In this document: piece after piece, positions 58,674 to 64,000 of the stretch | Numbering within the stretch: position 1 is the stretch's first letter | Layout: each line of letters begins with the position of its first letter | Assembly (NCBI RefSeq): GCF_016741815.1 | Contig: NZ_JAERRJ010000002.1 | Span: forward strand, 1-64,000 | DNA from: Nocardia acididurans | GTDB taxonomy: Bacteria; Actinomycetota; Actinomycetes; Mycobacteriales; Mycobacteriaceae | Reading direction: 5' to 3' | Length of the DNA stretch: 64,000 nt | Notes under the pieces: generated by a model | Database searches by the model: none | What the model saw: the letters and a program-made list of their open reading frames with translations, nothing else | Told to the model about the DNA's origin: nothing | Made by a program: the position numbers and the translations under genes

Positions 58674-59465
58674 TCAGGGTTTGCGGCCTACGCCGGACCA
58701 GCAGGAGACCTTGCTGTCGAAGGATGCGGGGAAGTCGGCGGAATCGCCCAGGGGCCAGCGGTGCGGGGGGACCACGCCGGGGGGCAGCAGATCGAGGGGG
58801 GTGAACCAGCCGGCGACCTCGTCGTGGGTGCGGACCTGGGCGGGGAGTTTGCGGACGCGGTAGACGTCTTGGGCAGAGAGCACCTGGTCGGGGGCGAAAT
58901 CGGCGGTGATGGCGCAGATTACGAGGAAGGATCCGGGGGCCAGGGCGTCGAGGAAGGCTTTCAGGATCTCCGGGACGCTGGCCTCGACGAAATGCAGGAC
59001 CGCGATCATGCTCAGCGAGACCGGCCGGGAGAGGTCCAGGGTGGCGGCGAGTTCGGGCGCCTCCAGGATGGCGGCCGGGTCGGTGACGTCGCCGTCGATG
59101 TAGGTCATGACGCCGGGGTCGCTGGCCGTCATGAGGGCGCGGGCATGCGCCAGCACGATCGGGTCGTTGTCCACGTAGACGACCCGGGAGTCGGGGGCGA
59201 TCTCCTGGGCGATCTGATGCAGGTTGGGTTCGGTGGGGATGCCGGTGCCGATGTCGAGGAACTGGCGGATACCGGCCTCGGCCACATAGCGGGTGCTGCG
59301 CTGCATGAACTGACGGTTGATCCGCGCGGCGGTACGAATATCCGGCCACGCTTTCAAGATTTCCTCCGCGGCCTTGCGATCGGCCTCGTAGTTGTCCTTG
59401 CCGCCGAGAAAATAGTCGTACACGCGCGATGTATGAGGCTGGTCCAGCGAGAGATCTCCATCCAT
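58674..59465 (-). CDS. DUF574-type SAM-dependent methyltransferase
   Basis: A 263-residue Methyltransf_19 (DUF574) protein. Hallmarks are the N-terminal SRVYDYFLGGKDNYEADRKAAEE, AARINRQFMQRSTRYVAEAGIRQFLDIGTGIPT (motif I) and YVDNDPIVLAHARALM. Actinomycete genomes carry many such genes and their substrates are unknown. The upstream region on the minus strand has no strong hairpin, and the gene may be read together with the EF-hand gene. Confidence 0.93.
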   Translation of the reverse strand: MDGDLSLDQPHTSRVYDYFLGGKDNYEADRKAAEEILKAWPDIRTAARINRQFMQRSTRYVAEAGIRQFLDIGTGIPTEPNLHQIAQEIAPDSRVVYVDNDPIVLAHARALMTASDPGVMTYIDGDVTDPAAILEAPELAATLDLSRPVSLSMIAVLHFVEASVPEILKAFLDALAPGSFLVICAITADFAPDQVLSAQDVYRVRKLPAQVRTHDEVAGWFTPLDLLPPGVVPPHRWPLGDSADFPASFDSKVSCWSGVGRKP

Positions 59466-59637
59466 CCGAGCACCACTTCAATCGACTGATCGACACAAAG
59501 CTACATGCTCAGGCTAGACGCACCCGCCCAGGAACCGAGGGGTTTCAAACAGCAGGTCTTCGACTCTCGCTATCTGCCGGACAACTCCGGTGGAAAACCG
59601 CTCGGCACAACGCAACCGGCGCGCGTGCAGGAGAGGA

Positions 59638-60348
59638 TCAGATGGGGCGGAAACCGGCTCCGACTCCGCCGGAGTTGTCGATCGCGGTCAGGATCGGGCC
59701 GATGGGCTGAAAGTAGGCCGGTGAATGCACGGGGAACGCGGCGGCGACACAGGGCACGTTGAAGCGGATTCCGCCGAGGCCGGCCAGCCGGCCCTGATTC
59801 ATTCCCACGAGTTGATCGCCGACGGTGACCGGGCCGCCGGAATCCCCTGGCTGCGAACAGGATTGGTTGATCTCGCGACCGTCCACGGTGCCCCAGACCA
59901 CACCGCAGTCGAAACCGCTGGAGCGGCCGTTGCCGCATACGGTGCCACCGGGGGCGGGCGGGCCCGCGAGTCCGGCAATGGTCGTGGCGCCGACCGTGCG
60001 CACCGGAGTGACCCGCGCCGGATCGAATTCGATGACCGCGTAATCCAACCCGGTTCCGCCGTCGGAGGCGGCGACGGTACCGATCACGCCCGCTCCGGGC
60101 GCGGCCTCGGCGCTCACCGCGGTGCCGGCCGGGCCGCAGTGCCCCGCTGTCAGACCGACCAGTCTCCCCGCGTTGTCGGTGCCGATGGAGGTCAGCGAGC
60201 AGGAGGTGGCACCGCCGAGGACGATGCCGGAGCTGCCGCCCAGCACAGCGGAGCCGGGCGCGGCCGAGGCGGTTCCCGCACTGAGAGCTGCCGCCGACGC
60301 GGCTGCGGCGACTACCGTCGCGGCACCGAAAATGAAGGTGGTTCGCAT
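59638..60348 (-). CDS. Secreted trypsin-like serine protease (S1 family)
   Basis: A 236-residue exported protease. The signal peptide ends near AGTASAAPG. The catalytic triad is visible as TAGHC (His), LDYAVIEF (Asp) and QPGDSGGPV (Ser), with Cys pairs around the His and Ser loops. It has no long pro-region, unlike alpha-lytic protease types. It would be active outside the cell. No partner genes are nearby. The 233-base gap up to the nitroreductase gene shows nothing I can interpret. Confidence 0.92.
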   Translation of the reverse strand: MRTTFIFGAATVVAAAASAAALSAGTASAAPGSAVLGGSSGIVLGGATSCSLTSIGTDNAGRLVGLTAGHCGPAGTAVSAEAAPGAGVIGTVAASDGGTGLDYAVIEFDPARVTPVRTVGATTIAGLAGPPAPGGTVCGNGRSSGFDCGVVWGTVDGREINQSCSQPGDSGGPVTVGDQLVGMNQGRLAGLGGIRFNVPCVAAAFPVHSPAYFQPIGPILTAIDNSGGVGAGFRPI

Positions 60349-60581
60349 ACTGTGCCCACTTCCCAGTTCGCCAGTGGCTAACTTTTAGCAATGGATGTTG
60401 AATCCTCCACCACGGCAGGAAAGGCAGCAAGCGGGATGTGACAGACGCCATGGATCCCGCAAAAGTCCAGCTTTCGCACTAATCGATCCGGGTGGGCCAC
60501 CACCAGCTGACGTTTGCTAGAAGATTGCCATGTCGGCAACCGTCACACTCGCCACCACGACGCGCCACTAGGATCGCCGCG

Positions 60582-61082
60582 GTGCACGAATCCCTCATGT
60601 CCCTGCGCGCTGTCCGCCACTACCGGGCCGATCCGGTCCCTCGCGAACTCGTCGAGCGGATCGTCGCCGCGGCCCGCTGGACCGGATCGGCCCGCAACCG
60701 CCAGCCCTGGCGCTTCGTCGCGGTCACCACCCCCGAAGCACGCACCGCCCTCAGCCACTGCGGCGCTTACGCTCTGCACCTGGCCACAGCCCCGGTGGTC
60801 CTCGTCTTGGCCTCCACCGAAAACACTTTCAGCGACACCCTTTTCGATATGGGCCGGGTAACCCAATCACTCTGCCTGGCCGCCCACGAACTCGGCCTGG
60901 CCAGCTGCCCCACCACCTTTCACCCCCAGGACAACATCACCCGCGTCGCGCAGCTGCTCGAGCTCCCCGGCACCTGGCTCCCCCGCCACGCCATCGCGCT
61001 CGGCTACCCCGCCCCGGCACCGTCCCCCTCGGCCATCCCCACCGGCAGACTGCCCGTCGCCGAACTGCTGCGCTGGCATTGA
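60582..61082 (+). CDS. Nitroreductase-family FMN protein
   Basis: A 166-residue protein with the FMN-binding segment SLRAVRHYRADPVPRELVERIVAAA, then ARNRQPWRFVAV, and the later AAHELGLASCPTTF and GYPAPAPSPS stretches. It is shorter than typical nitroreductases (about 200 residues), but the core is complete. The start is a GTG at 60582; an ATG at 60597 is an alternative. Substrate unknown. Confidence 0.87.
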   Translation: MHESLMSLRAVRHYRADPVPRELVERIVAAARWTGSARNRQPWRFVAVTTPEARTALSHCGAYALHLATAPVVLVLASTENTFSDTLFDMGRVTQSLCLAAHELGLASCPTTFHPQDNITRVAQLLELPGTWLPRHAIALGYPAPAPSPSAIPTGRLPVAELLRWH

Positions 61083-61114
61083 CCGAGAAGGCGGATCACC
61101 GTGCGGCGCAGGGG

Positions 61115-62488
61115 CTATGAGGCGACCTGGGTGCGGAGGAAGCCCAGCAGGGTTTGCACGTCCTCGGCGTAGTCGATGTGGGCGTTGGAGCCGTAGAAGG
61201 AGGCGAGGGCAGCGCCCTGACGAGCGAGTTGCACCAGTTCGTCGATACTTTCCGGACCGCCGATATCGAGGAGCGTGTCGACGGCGAGGGCCAGGTCGCC
61301 ACGCACGGCGGTGAGCAGGGGGCCGAGGGTGGCGTCGGCGAGGTCGAAGACCGACGGGGTGAGGACGGCGAGTTCGGCGGCGGCCTGGAGATGGTCGTTG
61401 CGCGTGAGCGATTCCATTGTGCGCCAGAGTGTTTCCTGGATGTGACCGGCGGTGAAGGCGATGCGCTGGATGTCGACGTAGGCGAGGGCGTCGGCGATCA
61501 CGCTGGCGGCGGAGGTCCAGCCGGACGGGTCCACGGCGGCGGCCGCCCGGATCACCGAGGCGACGAGGGTGAGATCGACGCTCGCGGCCGCCTGCACCAT
61601 CGGGGACAGGGCGGCGTTCAAGCCGCTGGCGATCTGATGGGCGGCGGCGATGTCCCCGGAGGTGAGCAGGCGCGGGAGGGTGTCGAGGCCCTCCAGGATG
61701 GTGGGCAGGTTGGCGGCGGTGGCCGCCCAGCCCGCGCCGACGGTGACGGCCTGCTCGATGAGGGTGCCGGGGTCGGTGTAGGCCGGGATCAGATAGGCGA
61801 TCGGGGCGGGATCGCCGCTGAGGACCTTGCCCAGTGCCGAGAGGAACGGGGAGGCGGTGGCATTGAGGGAGCAGTAGAGGTCGCCGTCGGCGCAGAGGGT
61901 GCGGACGCGCTCGGTGAGGGCGCCGAAGTCCTGGCTGCGGGCTCCGGCGATGCCGTCGCCGGGTTGCGGGTTGCCCAGGGAGAGGGTGGTGTCCGGGTCG
62001 CGGTGCGGGTCGGCGAGCAGGCCGACGCCGACCACTCGGTCGGCGCTGATCGGGCCCGCGCCGTTGCCGATCTCGGTGGCGAGGTCGCCGATGCCGTCGG
62101 CGCCCTGGCTGTAGCCGGCGAGGACGACCCGGGTCGAGCCGCACAGGGTGGCCACCATGTGGTGCAGGGTGGCTTCGAGGGTGCTCAGCGACTCCGCGTA
62201 GGTCAGGCCCTGGTCGAATGCGCTTGCGGCATAGGGCGCGTAGAGCACGGTGATGTCGCGGCCGAACTGCCATTGCAGGCCGTCGCCGAGGGGCCGGAGC
62301 ATGCCGACGGGCACCGCCGGGTCGGCGTCGATATGCGTCTCCCAGGTTCCCGGGGCCAGGATCGCCGTGTATCGGGTGCAGGGCTGCGTCCGGGCCGTGT
62401 CCGCCCGCGCGTCGCCGACCACCGTGGTCCAGCTCGTCACAATCGCCACAACCAATGCCGCCGTGACCGAAGTCGCCAGCCTGCTCAT
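61115..62488 (-). CDS. Secreted cutinase-like/PE-PPE-type alpha/beta hydrolase
   Basis: A 457-residue exported hydrolase. The signal peptide (LATSVTAALVVAIVTSWTTVVGDARA) is followed by a cutinase-type fold: YTAILAPGTWETHIDADP, nucleophile Ser in VVLAGYSQGADG, Asp in LCADGDLYC and His in SNAHIDYAEDV. An insertion of about 200 residues rich in Ala, Leu and Thr lies between the Asp and His, and is all-helical. Mycobacterial relatives are esterases of the cell envelope. The same strand carries another hydrolase gene 160 bases upstream. Confidence 0.87.
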   Translation of the reverse strand: MSRLATSVTAALVVAIVTSWTTVVGDARADTARTQPCTRYTAILAPGTWETHIDADPAVPVGMLRPLGDGLQWQFGRDITVLYAPYAASAFDQGLTYAESLSTLEATLHHMVATLCGSTRVVLAGYSQGADGIGDLATEIGNGAGPISADRVVGVGLLADPHRDPDTTLSLGNPQPGDGIAGARSQDFGALTERVRTLCADGDLYCSLNATASPFLSALGKVLSGDPAPIAYLIPAYTDPGTLIEQAVTVGAGWAATAANLPTILEGLDTLPRLLTSGDIAAAHQIASGLNAALSPMVQAAASVDLTLVASVIRAAAAVDPSGWTSAASVIADALAYVDIQRIAFTAGHIQETLWRTMESLTRNDHLQAAAELAVLTPSVFDLADATLGPLLTAVRGDLALAVDTLLDIGGPESIDELVQLARQGAALASFYGSNAHIDYAEDVQTLLGFLRTQVAS

Positions 62489-62647
62489 TCGCCAATTCCT
62501 CAGGTGCCGAAGGGGTTTGGGTGGCGGCCCCGCAGGTACCCGATCCCGCTGTGTCGCCGTGGCCAATTCTCGCCATCGCGGCGCAATTTCGCAGGGTTTT
62601 CAGAATTATCCTTGTTTCAGATTCCTGATCGGCCTACCGTGGGCGGT

Positions 62648-63637
62648 TCACACCGCGCAGGCCGAACTCGGAGCAGGCGCGGTGTCGACACCGGCGAGGA
62701 CATCGGTGCGGTACTCGAGCACCGGGCCGCCGAGAGGCTCGGTTCCCGCGAGCAGCCGCTCGACGGCACACATGCCCTGGAACCAGGCCGGGCCGATGCC
62801 GTGCATGCCCGGCAGCACGATGCCGTGATTCTCGCGGCCGGTGACGACCGTATAGAAGGACACCGGCTTACCCGCCGCGATCAGCGCGTCACGCAGATCG
62901 ACCGACGCCTGGTAGGGAATCAGAAAGTCGTAGAGCCCGTGCACGAGAACGATGTGGCGCGCCTCGAGCGTCGGCGCGAGGGTGACGAGCGAACGGTCGA
63001 GGTAGGGCTGCGGGCAGACGGCCGGCGCGCAGCCACCGGCATCCCGTTCGAGCTGGGCGCGAACCGGCAGACCGAGCAGATTCGCCCTCGACCACAGCGC
63101 CCGCAGATCGCTGGGGCCGTAGTTGTCGACCCAGTAGTCGAACAGGCCGGCGGGAGCCTGCGCCAGGGCGAGACCCGTGACCGCGCCGCCCTGACTCCAT
63201 CCCCAGAGCACCGTACGGCCGATGGCCGGATGCTCGGCGCGATACCACCGGGCCGCGGCGATGACATCGTGCGCACCGGCGGTGAGGTTGAACTCCCCCG
63301 CCTTCCACACGCTTTCACCGCCACGGGTGTCGAGGGTCAGCACCGGCGCACCGGTGCGGCGGGCCAGGCCCTCCATCAGATCCGGCGCCTCCGAGGCGGT
63401 TTCACCATTGCCGTGGACGGCGAGTATCAGCGCGCGCGGCTCCCCGCCCGCGCAGGCCGCCGGTTCGTAGACGCGGCCGGTGCCGAATTCTCCGTCCACG
63501 GGAAAGGTCACCGGCCGCATCGTCACCGCTCCACCGCATACCGGCTCGGCCCGTGCGGCCGATATCGGCCACCACGACATCGTCGCGACCATCACCGCCA
63601 CGAGCGCCGCCACCCAGAATCCACGCCTGCTGCCCAT
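62648..63637 (-). CDS. Secreted alpha/beta hydrolase (esterase/depolymerase-like)
   Basis: A 329-residue exported hydrolase. The signal peptide ends near ISAARA. The oxyanion motif is ILAVHGNGETA, the nucleophile Ser is in LWGWSQGGAVTG, Asp is in LVHGLYDFLIP, and His is in VVTGRENHGIVL. Conserved Cys residues suggest disulfides. It resembles secreted polyester or acyl esterases, but its substrate is unknown. It is divergent from the molybdenum reductase gene, with repeat motifs between them. Confidence 0.87.
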   Translation of the reverse strand: MGSRRGFWVAALVAVMVATMSWWPISAARAEPVCGGAVTMRPVTFPVDGEFGTGRVYEPAACAGGEPRALILAVHGNGETASEAPDLMEGLARRTGAPVLTLDTRGGESVWKAGEFNLTAGAHDVIAAARWYRAEHPAIGRTVLWGWSQGGAVTGLALAQAPAGLFDYWVDNYGPSDLRALWSRANLLGLPVRAQLERDAGGCAPAVCPQPYLDRSLVTLAPTLEARHIVLVHGLYDFLIPYQASVDLRDALIAAGKPVSFYTVVTGRENHGIVLPGMHGIGPAWFQGMCAVERLLAGTEPLGGPVLEYRTDVLAGVDTAPAPSSACAV

Positions 63638-63656
63638 GTCCCGAACTATGCCAGAT

Positions 63657-63676
63657 ATGATCGTTTATGATCGTTT
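63657..63676. promoter_or_regulatory. Two tandem ATGATCGTTT direct repeats
   Basis: Two exact 10-bp direct repeats follow each other with one-helical-turn spacing, in the region between the divergent hydrolase and molybdenum reductase genes. They could be binding sites for a regulator contacting one face of the DNA. Confidence 0.5.
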
Positions 63677-63685
63677 TTCGCCATA

Positions 63686-63695
63686 ACTTATAAGT
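63686..63695. promoter_or_regulatory. ACTTATAAGT palindrome
   Basis: A perfect 10-bp palindrome lies 47 bases before the reductase ATG, next to the direct repeats at 63657-63676. Confidence 0.45.
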
Positions 63696-63742
63696 AAACA
63701 ATCACAGCGACGTAGCCGTGGGTGTCGGGCTATGTTGGCTTC

Positions 63743-64000
63743 ATGGCGACACATCTCACCCACTGGGGTGCATTCGAGGCGACCAGCGACGGCACTCGAC
63801 TGACCGAGGTGCGGCCGTGGCGCGGCGATCCGGAACCCACCCCGCTCATCACGAATGTGGCATCGGCACAGCATCATCCGACTCGCATCGATCAACCGTA
63901 TGTGCGCCGAGGATGGCTGGAGGGCGGCCCCGGCCCGGCGGCCCGCGGCGCCGACGAGTTCGTCCCCGTCTCCTGGGAGACCGCGCTGGATCTGCTGGCC
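63743..64000 (+). CDS. Molybdopterin-guanine-dinucleotide S/N-oxide reductase (BisC-like), 5' part
   Basis: The first 86 codons of a molybdenum reductase; the gene continues past the window. The sequence THLTHWGAFEATSDGTRL, then RIDQPYVRRGWLEGGP and ADEFVPVSWETALDLLA, matches the N-terminus of cytoplasmic biotin-sulfoxide/TMAO reductases (no iron-sulfur Cys motif and no Tat signal). It is likely to repair methionine or biotin sulfoxide, but this cannot be decided from the fragment. The upstream 105 bases hold direct repeats and a palindrome that may control it. Confidence 0.87.
   Translation, partial: MATHLTHWGAFEATSDGTRLTEVRPWRGDPEPTPLITNVASAQHHPTRIDQPYVRRGWLEGGPGPAARGADEFVPVSWETALDLLA

Overview
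The window is about 64 kb of very GC-rich DNA with tightly packed genes and many GTG starts. It most likely comes from a mycolic-acid actinomycete, and Nocardia is my best guess. Supporting gene content includes a roadblock/GTPase conservon, a DUF397/DUF5753 pair, a DUF574-type methyltransferase, a KasA/KasB-like ketosynthase, a PapA-like acyltransferase, a mycobacterial-type cutinase and a GabD2-type dehydrogenase. This is inferred from gene content; no rRNA or other marker gene lies in the window. I saw no tRNA, rRNA, CRISPR array, insertion sequence or replication origin.

Layout. 1-8 kb: the tail of an aldehyde dehydrogenase gene with its DUF779 partner, a methyltransferase, an orphan Imm51 protein, a sulfite-oxidase-fold protein, a broken release-factor-like gene, a membrane Ser/Thr kinase and a GabD2-like dehydrogenase. 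8.3-14.6 kb: a conservon with two tandem NIT/HAMP/ATPase sensor genes, then roadblock, DUF742 and GTPase genes. 14.7-20 kb: a TIM-barrel protein divergent from a TetR gene, a methyltransferase, and a methionine-salvage operon with a fused mtnA-mtnB gene, mtnD and mtnC. 20-26.9 kb: a toxin-antitoxin pair, a ketosynthase/TetR divergon, a PapA-like acyltransferase, an imine-reductase-like protein and a double-TerD protein.

26.9-38.5 kb is the most interesting region: a minus-strand biosynthetic cluster. A lysine N6-hydroxylase, a stand-alone cupin, a methionyl-tRNA-synthetase-like protein and a DAAO-type flavoenzyme are consecutive and joined by ATGA or GTGA overlaps. This is the gene set known to make hydrazines (hydroxylysine plus glycine joined through an N-N bond, then cleaved to hydrazinoacetate), with the usual cupin-MetRS fusion split into two genes. 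Downstream are an ATP-grasp ligase, a small beta-barrel protein, a BBE-type FAD oxidase and an EctD-like dioxygenase. Upstream are a PPOX-fold protein, an MFS exporter and an HTH/NB-ARC regulator. I predict an undescribed N-N-bonded, probably amide-linked, metabolite.

38.6-44.6 kb: an NTF2-like protein and a complete peptide/nickel-type ABC importer, divergent from an ArsR regulator with a His/Asp-rich C-terminus. 44.6-52.8 kb: a GntR regulator, a Tat-exported flavin amine oxidase, a phosphotransferase, SDR and AraC genes, an epimerase, an MBL-fold hydrolase and a permease remnant. 52.9-64 kb: a DmpA-type peptidase, the DUF397/DUF5753 pair, an epoxide hydrolase, small membrane and secreted proteins, an EF-hand protein, a DUF574 methyltransferase, an S1 protease, a nitroreductase, two secreted alpha/beta hydrolases, and the start of a molybdenum S/N-oxide reductase cut by the window edge.
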